Shown one piece after another: positions 22,050-28,662 of a stretch of DNA of 36,809 bases (position 1 is the first letter of the stretch; the number at the start of each line of letters is the position of its first letter). Origin of the DNA: an uncultured Bacilli bacterium (GTDB taxonomy: Bacteria; Bacillota_I; Bacilli_A; RF39; UBA660); the NCBI GenBank assembly GCA_944329375.1, contig CALVIB010000011.1, positions 1 to 36,809 of the forward strand, in the 5' to 3' direction. The notes beneath the pieces are model-generated. The model did not search any database, had not been told where the DNA came from, and was given only the letters and a program-made list of their open reading frames with translations. Both the position numbers and the translations under genes were made by a program.

Positions 22050-22145
22050 AAATCGTGTTCATAAAGATATATTGCTTATCTTCCACTAATCTAAACTCAC
22101 TATAAATATATTTATCTTATTACTATTTTTCCTGTGTCTTTTTTA
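22050..22145 (-). promoter_or_regulatory. Orphan T-box Stem I-like leader, specifier position CAC
   Basis: The minus-strand leader holds the duplicated Stem I. The specifier loop reads GAACACGA where argS has GAACGCAG, giving CAC (His) at 22055-22057 in place of CGC. The base of the stem differs in sequence (AUUUUU against AAAAAU) but can still pair. No T-box core (GGTGGCACCGCGG) and no terminator lie between it and the ribosome site 20-30 bases later. An extended -10, TGaTATATT, is at 22165-22170. Confidence 0.75.
22057..22140. repeat. T-box Stem I direct repeat, copy 2
   Basis: Second copy of the 84-base segment at 21462-21545. The two differences are in the lower stem (C-G becomes U-G) and near the apical region. 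Confidence 0.95.
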
Positions 22146-22194
22146 AGTTCCTTTTTATGTACTAAATATATCATATTTTTTTTAAAATGTCTAA

Positions 22195-22227
22195 TATTAA
22201 AGGAAAAGTCCATGGACTTTCCCCTTA
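22195..22227 (-). terminator. Terminator after the micro-protein genes
   Basis: A 9-bp stem built on GGAAAGTCC and GGACTTTTCC with one bulged T, followed by a T-rich stretch on the minus strand. It starts at the stop of the 36-residue gene. Confidence 0.65.
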
Positions 22228-22338
22228 TTAAAAGAATACAGAACCTAGTAAAATAGCTAAAAGTATATATAATACTAATACAATTAAATAGCTATTATTA
22301 CCTGTACATGGTCTTTCACATGAATTATTGCAAGCCAT
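22228..22338 (-). CDS. YjcZ-like micro-membrane protein 1 (36 residues)
   Basis: Runs from ATG 22336-22338 to TAA 22228-22230. MACNNSCERPCTGNN gives a short Cys-containing hydrophilic head (Cys3, Cys7, Cys11), followed by SYLIVLVLYILLAILLGSVFF, cited here for its LIVLVLYILLAILLG core, a single membrane helix to the end. The IVLVLFILLIIxxG-type helix is the signature of YjcZ-family small sporulation-associated proteins. Ribosome site AAAGGAG at ideal distance. A similar gene lies 20 bases upstream, so they form a pair. Function unknown; spore association is inferred from the family name only. Confidence 0.72.
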   Translation of the reverse strand: MACNNSCERPCTGNNSYLIVLVLYILLAILLGSVFF

Positions 22339-22357
22339 AATTACTCCTTTCTAGGGC

Positions 22358-22441
22358 TTATAAATAAGCTCCAAGTATGATTATTAAAAGAATAAATAAT
22401 ACTAATACGATTGCGGCAGAACTTACTCCAGTATTACACAT
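22358..22441 (-). CDS. YjcZ-like micro-membrane protein 2 (27 residues)
   Basis: Runs from ATG 22439-22441 to TAA 22358-22360. MCNTGVSSAAIVLVLFILL followed by IIILGAYL is almost the bare YjcZ-type helix. The ribosome site AAGGAGG is very strong, which supports translation of such a short frame. First gene of the pair with the 36-residue protein, divergent from prsA. Confidence 0.75.
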   Translation of the reverse strand: MCNTGVSSAAIVLVLFILLIIILGAYL

Positions 22442-22529
22442 ATAAATCATCCTCCTTTTTACCTTTCACATTATTTTATGGAAATTTTTAGTTTGTGTGA
22501 TTACTTATGGGTAAAAATAAATAAAAATA

Positions 22530-22558
22530 TTGAATTTTAAAGGAAAATTTGATATTAT
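22530..22558 (+). promoter_or_regulatory. prsA promoter (extended -10)
   Basis: TTGAAT (22530-22535), 17 bases, TATTAT (22553-22558), TG one base before the -10. Predicted transcription start near 22565. Confidence 0.82.
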
Positions 22559-22561
22559 TTT

Positions 22562-22583
22562 ATATGTATGAAAGCATACATAT
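22562..22583 (+). promoter_or_regulatory. 5'-end hairpin of the prsA message
   Basis: ATATGTATG (22562-22570), loop AAAG, CATACATAT (22575-22583): a perfect 9-bp stem that begins at or just before the predicted transcription start and ends just before the ribosome site. It may protect the mRNA 5' end or, as DNA, be an operator over +1. Confidence 0.6.
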
Positions 22584-22598
22584 GAAAGGAAGATTAAT

Positions 22599-23588
22599 GT
22601 GAAAAAGAAAAAAATATTTGCTTTAGTTTTAGTAACTGTTTTAGCACTTACAGGTTGTGGTAATGAAGCTACTTTGAAAAATGGCGAAGAAGTGGTGGCT
22701 AAAATGGATGGTAAATCTATTACTGCTGAAGATTTATATGATGAACTTAAGAAACAAGGTGGTGCGGTTACTTTAACTAATATGATTGATGCCTTTGTTG
22801 TTAATAAGGAAATTAAAACTGATGATGATGCAGAATCTTATGCGGATTCACAATTAAGTTCTTATAAAAAATCTTATCAAAGTTATGGACAAGATTTTAA
22901 TGCGGCTTTAACAGCAGCTGGATACTCTGGTGAAGATGAGTTTAAAGATGAACTTATTTTAGAGTATAAGAAGAATTTAGCAACTGAGAATTATGTTAAA
23001 GATGAGTTATCTGATGATGAGATTCAAAAGTATTATGATGATAATATTTATGGAGATATTGAGGCTAGACATATTTTAATTAGTCCTAATACTAAAGATG
23101 ATATGAGCGATGATGAAAAAGAAGAAGCTGAAAAGAAAGCTAAAAAAGAAGCAGAAGATATTATTAAAAAGCTTGATAAAGGGGAAAAGTTTGCAGATTT
23201 AGCTAAGAAATATTCAGATGATGAAGGTACTGCTAGTAAGGGCGGAAAATTAACTGTTACTTATGGTGCGGTTGTCGATGAATTTTGGGATGGTGTTACT
23301 GAATTAAAAGATGGTGAATATTCAAAAGAACCTGTTAAATCTGAATATGGTTATCATATTATTTACCGTATTAAGCAAAAAGCAAAACCTGAATTAAAAG
23401 ATGTTAGAGATGATGTTATTGACAAGCTTGTTCAAGAGAAAATGAATGAAGATTCTACTTTACAAACTAAAGCTTTAATGGCTTTAAGAAAAAAATATAA
23501 TTTAGAAATTTCTGATGATGGTCTTAAAAAATCTTATGATAATTCTATTAATAATGCTTTAAGTGCAAATCAAAACAGTTCAAATTAA
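22599..23588 (+). CDS. prsA: PrsA-type foldase lipoprotein (parvulin peptidyl-prolyl isomerase)
   Basis: Extracytoplasmic folding factor for secreted proteins, anchored by lipid. Residues 1-20 are a lipoprotein signal with lipobox LTGC (Cys20). An N-terminal SurA-like helical region (about 35-130) is followed by a parvulin domain at about 150-250 with ARHILIS, GEKFADLAKKYSDD and GGKLTVTYG, and YGYHIIYRI at its end. Length (329) is normal for PrsA. The start is GTG 22599: the ATG one base earlier runs directly into TGA. Ribosome site AAAGGAAG. Many secreted beta-rich proteins in this window are plausible clients. It converges with recX and shares a terminator with it. Confidence 0.93.
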   Translation: MKKKKIFALVLVTVLALTGCGNEATLKNGEEVVAKMDGKSITAEDLYDELKKQGGAVTLTNMIDAFVVNKEIKTDDDAESYADSQLSSYKKSYQSYGQDFNAALTAAGYSGEDEFKDELILEYKKNLATENYVKDELSDDEIQKYYDDNIYGDIEARHILISPNTKDDMSDDEKEEAEKKAKKEAEDIIKKLDKGEKFADLAKKYSDDEGTASKGGKLTVTYGAVVDEFWDGVTELKDGEYSKEPVKSEYGYHIIYRIKQKAKPELKDVRDDVIDKLVQEKMNEDSTLQTKALMALRKKYNLEISDDGLKKSYDNSINNALSANQNSSN

Positions 23589-23600
23589 TGGACTGTTTTT
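23572..23600. terminator. Bidirectional terminator holding both stop codons
   Basis: AAAACAGTTCA (23572-23582) pairs with TGGACTGTTTT (23589-23599), 11 bp with one G-T pair. The TAA of prsA (23586-23588) and the TAA of recX (23585-23587) overlap inside the six-base loop. Confidence 0.88.
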
Positions 23601-24352
23601 TCTATAAAATTATTAATTTCTTCGTTGGTAAATCCTTTTTGATATAGTTTTTGTTTTAATTTATTTTTTAAGATATAACCCTCATATTTTGTTTTTAATT
23701 TATTATATATTTTTTCCATTTCTTTTTCTAATTTACTATTATCTATGGTTATACTATCTAAATGATTAGTGATGTCTTCTTTACTATATCCTAGGTTTGT
23801 TAAATATAGATATGTTTTTTGTTTAAAGATATTAGATGTGTCTTTAGTATTTGATTTTATTTTTTTATTAATTATTTTTTCTAATTTTTCATCAATTAAA
23901 TTTTGAGTAAAATTATCTAAGGCATTTTCTATATACATACTATCTATATGATGGTTTTCTAATTCTTTTTTTATTTTATAAGGTCCTTCTAACGTTAAAT
24001 TTATTTTATCATTACAGAAACTATGGGCAAATAATTCATCATTAATTAAATTTATTTCTTTTAAGGATGTAATTATTTTTTCTTCATCTTGTTTTGACAC
24101 TTCATTTTCATTTAATTTTTTTCTTATTTCATATTCACTTCTTTGTTTACGGTTAATCATTTTAATTATTTTATTATAGTTATCATAATATTTGGTTTCT
24201 TTTTTTATTTTATCTAAAAGCTTTGGAGTTATTTTTTTATCATATAATAAGCTATTATTTATAATTACTTGGTCATTGGTGGTAATTATTTCGTTATTAT
24301 CTAATATTATTTGATAGTCTTTACTAGTTTTTTTGATGTTTATTATTTTCAT
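23585..24352 (-). CDS. recX: RecX regulatory protein
   Basis: Modulator of RecA filaments. The 255-residue protein resembles Bacillus RecX (about 264): an N-terminal region, then repeated three-helix modules beginning RKQRSEYEIRKKL and LINDELFAHSFCNDK, cited for the SExEIRxKL and LDDxxFAxxF-type motifs, and GPYKIKKELENHHI, followed by further modules (LYLTNLGYSKEDI, LYQKGFTNEEI). The Lys-rich composition is typical of this genome. Ribosome site GGAGG. Its 3' end overlaps the convergent prsA by four bases. feoA lies 57 bases upstream on the same strand. Confidence 0.9.
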   Translation of the reverse strand: MKIINIKKTSKDYQIILDNNEIITTNDQVIINNSLLYDKKITPKLLDKIKKETKYYDNYNKIIKMINRKQRSEYEIRKKLNENEVSKQDEEKIITSLKEINLINDELFAHSFCNDKINLTLEGPYKIKKELENHHIDSMYIENALDNFTQNLIDEKLEKIINKKIKSNTKDTSNIFKQKTYLYLTNLGYSKEDITNHLDSITIDNSKLEKEMEKIYNKLKTKYEGYILKNKLKQKLYQKGFTNEEINNFIEKTVH

Positions 24353-24409
24353 TTTAAACCTCCATTTTTAATTAACTATATCACGAACAATTGTATTTGT
24401 AAATGTTTT

Positions 24410-24637
24410 TTAAATCTTTTCTATCATAATGTTTTTAGTATCTTTTAATCTTAAGGCCATAACAGTATTTTTTATTTTATAAGCTCTCATATTATCTCCA
24501 AAATTTTTTAATATCAGTTTTACTTTTTCTCCTTTCACAAAACCGATATCCATTAACCTTTTTTTTATGTTTTCATTGGTGTTTACATTTTTAATTATTC
24601 CTTCTTCATTTATTTTTAATTCATTTAAACTTATCAT
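24410..24637 (-). CDS. feoA: FeoA-domain protein, orphan
   Basis: A 75-residue SH3-like FeoA protein: SLNELKINEEGIIKNV, RLMDIGFVKGEKVKLI and the final segment with MALRLKDTKNIMIE are the family pattern. FeoA normally works with the FeoB ferrous-iron transporter, which is not next to it; recX follows instead. There is no ribosome site before the ATG, and a TATAAT (24643-24648) ends five bases before it, so transcription would start at the A of the ATG. The message may therefore be leaderless. Stand-alone FeoA domains also act in other contexts, so a role in iron uptake is not certain. Confidence 0.85.
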   Translation of the reverse strand: MISLNELKINEEGIIKNVNTNENIKKRLMDIGFVKGEKVKLILKNFGDNMRAYKIKNTVMALRLKDTKNIMIEKI

Positions 24638-24656
24638 ATTATATTATATGTTTTTT

Positions 24657-24687
24657 TGTATAAATACTTTCTTTTTATACCATAATA
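24657..24687 (+). promoter_or_regulatory. Forespore (sigma-G type) promoter of sspI
   Basis: TGTATA (24657-24662), 18 bases, CATAATA (24681-24687). This matches the sigma-F/sigma-G pattern (TGnATA and CATnnTA) known for small acid-soluble spore protein genes, and no housekeeping promoter is seen at this place. Confidence 0.72.
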
Positions 24688-24706
24688 AATTAGAAAGGAT
24701 GATATT

Positions 24707-24904
24707 ATGATAAAAGAACATATTATTAATAATTTTAAAGGTGCGAGTAAGGAGGAGATTAAGGAGTCTATCGTTTCTTCTTTTAATGATAGTGATGAAA
24801 TAACATTACCTGGTTTAGGGGTGTTTTTTGGAATTGTCTGGAGTAATTCATCTGATGAAGAAAGAAATAAGATTTTGAATATTTTAAAAGATAACCTTAG
24901 TTAA
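24707..24904 (+). CDS. sspI: Small acid-soluble spore protein SspI
   Basis: The 65-residue protein carries the SspI core LPGLGVFFGIVWSNSS followed by a DEERNKIL helix; Bacillus SspI has LPGLGVLFE.IWxNS and nearly the same length (about 71). SspI is a minor forespore protein of unknown detailed role. ATG follows AGAAAGGATG at suitable distance. Upstream there is a sigma-G type promoter; downstream a terminator covers the stop codon. It stands alone, divergent from feoA. Its presence, with ylbD and the YjcZ-like genes, suggests the organism forms spores or recently did. Confidence 0.88.
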   Translation: MIKEHIINNFKGASKEEIKESIVSSFNDSDEITLPGLGVFFGIVWSNSSDEERNKILNILKDNLS

Positions 24905-24917
24905 GATTATCTTTTTT
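24886..24917. terminator. Bidirectional terminator of sspI and the 227-residue gene
   Basis: AAAAGATAA (24886-24894) pairs with TTATCTTTT (24907-24915); inside it CTTA and TAAG extend the stem across one mismatch. The sspI stop is in the loop, and the T run follows directly. Confidence 0.85.
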
Positions 24918-25599
24918 AATTAAGAACTTCTGGTTTTGATAATTTATTTGTATCTACTATATAAGTAGAACCGTTTACTATTTGATTATTAATATTAAAT
25001 TTTGATTTGAATGTGAAGTTATTTTCAGTAAAGACAAAGCTATTTGAATCGATGGTTTTACTTGTTAGTCTATTATCTATATTTTGAATTTTTTCATCTA
25101 GGATTTGATTTTCTTCTAAGGTCTCTTTTAAATCATATACTTTTATAGCTTTTTCTTTAACTACTAAGACATTTGAACCATCATTATTATCTAATATAAA
25201 TAGTTTATTATTAAATACACCTAATTTTATATTGATAACATTAGTTATGTTTGTGATAAATCTTTTGTCATTTATATATAGTCCAGCTTTTTTACCATTT
25301 TGGTCTGAGTATATTACTACTATGTTTAAGTTATTTGCATTAACATTATATCTACTATAACCATTTTTACATTTTGGTCCAGATAGATTATTATATTCAT
25401 CTAATGAAAGATTGAATGTACATTCATCAGATATTTCTGGATATGGGTTTGTATAAACTGTTGGTGTAGTTATGGCTGTTTGTGATTTTGGAATTTCTTT
25501 TTTATTATTTAATATTGATAGTGTTAGTGCAATGATTAAAATTATTACTAATACTATTAAAATATAGATTAATATTAATTTACTTTTTTCCCCTTTCAT
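24916..25599 (-). CDS. Membrane-anchored extracellular protein, unknown
   Basis: Not recognised. The 227-residue protein has a basic start, one long membrane segment (about 9-31, LIYILIVLVIILIIALTLSIL) and then a Pro/Thr-rich spacer (QTAITTPTVYTNPYP). The outer domain contains two cysteines (Cys60 and Cys77, in DECTFNLSLDEY and GPKCKNGYSRY) that could form a disulfide, and a run of predicted short strands (NLNIVVIYSDQNGKKAGLYI, KLGVFNNKLFILDNN) that looks like a small propeller or sheet. It follows dnaE on the same strand after about 56 bases and may be expressed with it. No function is proposed. Confidence 0.7.
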   Translation of the reverse strand: MKGEKSKLILIYILIVLVIILIIALTLSILNNKKEIPKSQTAITTPTVYTNPYPEISDECTFNLSLDEYNNLSGPKCKNGYSRYNVNANNLNIVVIYSDQNGKKAGLYINDKRFITNITNVINIKLGVFNNKLFILDNNDGSNVLVVKEKAIKVYDLKETLEENQILDEKIQNIDNRLTSKTIDSNSFVFTENNFTFKSKFNINNQIVNGSTYIVDTNKLSKPEVLN

Positions 25600-25654
25600 T
25601 TTCTTTCACCTCTATTATATAGAATATCACATTTTGAATTTAAAATATATAGTT

Positions 25655-28531
25655 TTAATTTAGTTTAATAATTTTACTTGCGATAATTTGATATTCATCA
25701 TATCTTTTTTCAACTTTTCCAATGATTTTTATGATATTACCCGGTTTTATTTTAGGTGTTGCTTGATAAGTTTTAGGAAAAATCACTATATCGGCTTCGG
25801 ATAATTCATCACTGGCGGTAATAAACATCATTTTATCTTTATTTTTTGTTTCGATTTCTTTTGCTTTATCTACATAGGCGATAGCCGTAACTATTTTATC
25901 AAAGTAATTATTTAAATTTCTTAATTCGATAGCTTTACAATCTTGTTTTTTATATTCAGTTACTGGATGATTACTTAGATAAAAGCCAAAGACTTCTAAT
26001 TCCTTTTGCATTAGTTCTTTTTTAGGTAGCTCTTCAAAGTTTTCGAGTTCTGGTTTAAATGTATCATCTGATACATAGTAGCCTATTTCACTATAATTCA
26101 TGATGATATCTAGATTTTTAATTAATGTATTTTTATTAAATCCGAATGAGTCAAAGGCTCCTGCATATATTAAATTTTCTAATATTTTAGAGTTAATTTG
26201 TTTGCCACATCTACAAATGAAATCAAATATATCTTTGAATTTTCCCTTTTTTCTTTCTTCTAAGATGTTTTTAGTGGCAAGTGTACCGACACTTTTTATA
26301 TTGGTTAAAGGAAATATTATTTGATTATTAATTATTTGATAGGTATCTAAGCTTATATTTATATCTGGTTTATGAATGGTTATACCATTTTTTTTACATT
26401 CGTATATATATTCTTTGGTTTTTTGTTCACTATTTATAGCAAGTGTAAGAAGATGTTTCATGAATATTCTTGGATAGTGAGCTTTTAAATAAGCCATACG
26501 GTATGATATCATGGCATAAGCTACAGAATGAGAACGATTGAAACCATAATCGGCAAATCTATATATCATTTCATAGACTTTTTGAGCTAAGGATTTATCA
26601 TATCCTCTTTCTATACTGCCTTTTATAAATTTTTCTTTTTCTTTTAACAAAATACTTTCACTTTTTTTACTCATGGCCCTTCTAAGCAAGTCAGCTTCAG
26701 CTAAGGTGTAACCTGCCATTATATGAGCTATTTGCATGATTTGTTCTTGATATACGATAATTCCATAGGTTGGTTTTAATATTGGTTCTAAATCTTTATG
26801 AAAATAATCTATTTTTTCTAGTCCTCTTTTTCTTCTAATGTATGAATCGATGTTTTTCATTGGTCCTGGTCTAAAGAGCGCGAGTGCAGATACGATGTCT
26901 TCAAATGTTTGTGGTTTGAATTTTTGTAAGAATTTTTTCATACCTTCTGATTCAAATTGGAATATTCCTACGGTATCTACTTTATTAAATATATTTAAGG
27001 CTTTTGAATCATCTTCAGGAATTGTATCAAATTCTAATGTTTTTATTTCATTTAATATATTAGCAATTATGGTTAGGTTTTTTAAACCTAGAAAATCCAT
27101 TTTGAGTAGTCCTAGTTCTTCTAGATGGTCTTTATCATATTCAGTTGCATAGTATTCGTGATTTTTATCTAAAGGAATATATTCATCTAGATTATATTTT
27201 GACATGACAATGCCTGCTGCATGGAGTGAGGTATGTCTTTTTAAACCTTCAAATTTTGAGGCTATTTTATATACTGGTTTTAGTTCTGAATTTATTTCTA
27301 AAAATCTTTTTACTTTTGGGTTTTGATAGTTTTGTCTAATGGTTAGTTTAGAATCTAGAAGTTTACTTAAGTTATCTACGGTTGCTTGAGGAATGTCTAA
27401 GATTCTACAAACATCTTTAATGGCCTGTTTGGTAGCTAAAGTACCAAAGGTAACTATAAGGGCTACTTTTTTTCCTCCATATTTATGAATACAATAGTCA
27501 ATTACTTTTTCTCTTTTAGTGTCTTCAAAGTCGACATCAATATCAGGCATGGTTATTCTTTCTGGGTTTAGAAATCTTTCGAATAGAAGATTATATTTTA
27601 AAGGGTCGATAGTTGTTATATTTAAACAGTAAGCAACTAGTGAGCCAGCAGCACTTCCCCTACCTGGTCCTACTAATATATTATTTTCTTTAGCGTATTT
27701 TATGTAATCGGCTACTATTAGAAAATAGTCACAAAAACCCATTTTATTTATTATTTCTAATTCGTGTTTTAATCTAATCGCATATTTTTTAGGAGCTTTA
27801 TTTCCAAATATTCGTTTCATACCTTCTATACATGATTTTTTTAATTCTTCATAGGCGTTTTTGCTTTCATCATATATTGGCAACAAATCTTGATGAGTTT
27901 TTATTTTTATATCGCATAAATTTACTAATAGTTCGTTGTTTTTATCTATTTGTTTTAATGGTAATAAGCTGACATTTTGAAATGTTTCTGTTACTTCATT
28001 TACTTTAATACCATCTTTAATAGCTTTTAGATATTTTAAGTATTTTTCATCATCTTTATTTATGCATAATATTTCATTCATATATAGAATGTTATTGGCT
28101 TTTATTTTTTGTTTTTGTTCTTGATTTTTATAGGTTATAAAAATATATTTGTATATTTTTTTTAATTCATTATATAATATTCTACTTTCATAAGGAACTA
28201 AACAGATTAGGCCTTTAGAACTGTCGGCAAGGATATCTATGGTTATTTGATTTTCTGATTTTTTTGTTGTTATTTTCATAAGGTTTTTATAACCATCATA
28301 ATTCATTGCATAGAGAATTATTTTTTCTGGCAAGGTTATTTCTAAACCAATTATTGGTTTAATATTATATTTTTGGCAAGCTTTATAAAAATCTAATACA
28401 CCATACATATTATCATCGGTTATGGTTAAAGCTTCTATGTTATTTTCTTTAGCTATTTTGACTAATTCATCTATTTTTATCATACTTTTTAAAAGCGAGT
28501 TACATGTTTTGATGTTTAATGGTGCATACAT
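25655..28531 (-). CDS. dnaE: DNA polymerase III alpha subunit, DnaE type, with inactive PHP domain
   Basis: Replicative C-family polymerase. The 958-residue protein is shorter than Bacillus DnaE (about 1115). The N-terminal PHP domain has lost its metal ligands: the HxHSxYSLL motif reads NIKTCNSLL (6-14) and TDHN reads TDDN (38-41). The polymerase part is intact: GPGRGSAAGSLVAYC (288-302), PDIDVDFED with the catalytic aspartates (330-334), and GIVYQEQIMQIA with the later FNRSHSVAYAMISYR. A C-terminal OB-fold follows (IVTAIAYVDKAKEI). It starts at ATG 28531 with TTGGAGGG upstream. In Bacillus DnaE acts with PolC, mainly in lagging-strand primer extension; PolC is not in this window. Divergent from the ClpX-like gene. 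Confidence 0.95.
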   Translation of the reverse strand: MYAPLNIKTCNSLLKSMIKIDELVKIAKENNIEALTITDDNMYGVLDFYKACQKYNIKPIIGLEITLPEKIILYAMNYDGYKNLMKITTKKSENQITIDILADSSKGLICLVPYESRILYNELKKIYKYIFITYKNQEQKQKIKANNILYMNEILCINKDDEKYLKYLKAIKDGIKVNEVTETFQNVSLLPLKQIDKNNELLVNLCDIKIKTHQDLLPIYDESKNAYEELKKSCIEGMKRIFGNKAPKKYAIRLKHELEIINKMGFCDYFLIVADYIKYAKENNILVGPGRGSAAGSLVAYCLNITTIDPLKYNLLFERFLNPERITMPDIDVDFEDTKREKVIDYCIHKYGGKKVALIVTFGTLATKQAIKDVCRILDIPQATVDNLSKLLDSKLTIRQNYQNPKVKRFLEINSELKPVYKIASKFEGLKRHTSLHAAGIVMSKYNLDEYIPLDKNHEYYATEYDKDHLEELGLLKMDFLGLKNLTIIANILNEIKTLEFDTIPEDDSKALNIFNKVDTVGIFQFESEGMKKFLQKFKPQTFEDIVSALALFRPGPMKNIDSYIRRKRGLEKIDYFHKDLEPILKPTYGIIVYQEQIMQIAHIMAGYTLAEADLLRRAMSKKSESILLKEKEKFIKGSIERGYDKSLAQKVYEMIYRFADYGFNRSHSVAYAMISYRMAYLKAHYPRIFMKHLLTLAINSEQKTKEYIYECKKNGITIHKPDINISLDTYQIINNQIIFPLTNIKSVGTLATKNILEERKKGKFKDIFDFICRCGKQINSKILENLIYAGAFDSFGFNKNTLIKNLDIIMNYSEIGYYVSDDTFKPELENFEELPKKELMQKELEVFGFYLSNHPVTEYKKQDCKAIELRNLNNYFDKIVTAIAYVDKAKEIETKNKDKMMFITASDELSEADIVIFPKTYQATPKIKPGNIIKIIGKVEKRYDEYQIIASKIIKLN

Positions 28532-28596
28532 AATATCCCTCCAATTTTATTTTACTATAATTTCTAGATATTCCAAAGAAAATTTTGTTATTTTTC

Positions 28597-28626
28597 TTTA
28601 CATTTATCTTTATTCATTGATATAAT
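28597..28626 (+). promoter_or_regulatory. Promoter of the ClpX-like gene
   Basis: TTTACA (28597-28602), 18 bases, TATAAT (28621-28626), TG one base before the -10. Predicted start near 28632. Confidence 0.8.
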
Positions 28627-28627
28627 A

Positions 28628-28662
28628 ATTCATAACAGTTAGAAAGGACAATTGTTATGAAT
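28628..28662 (+). promoter_or_regulatory. Inverted repeat spanning +1, ribosome site and start codon
   Basis: ATTCATAACA (28628-28637) and TGTTATGAAT (28653-28662) are perfect reverse complements around 15 bases that hold the ribosome site AGAAAGGA. The ATG (28657-28659) is inside the second arm. It could be a repressor operator just after the -10 or an RNA hairpin hiding the start codon. Confidence 0.7.
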
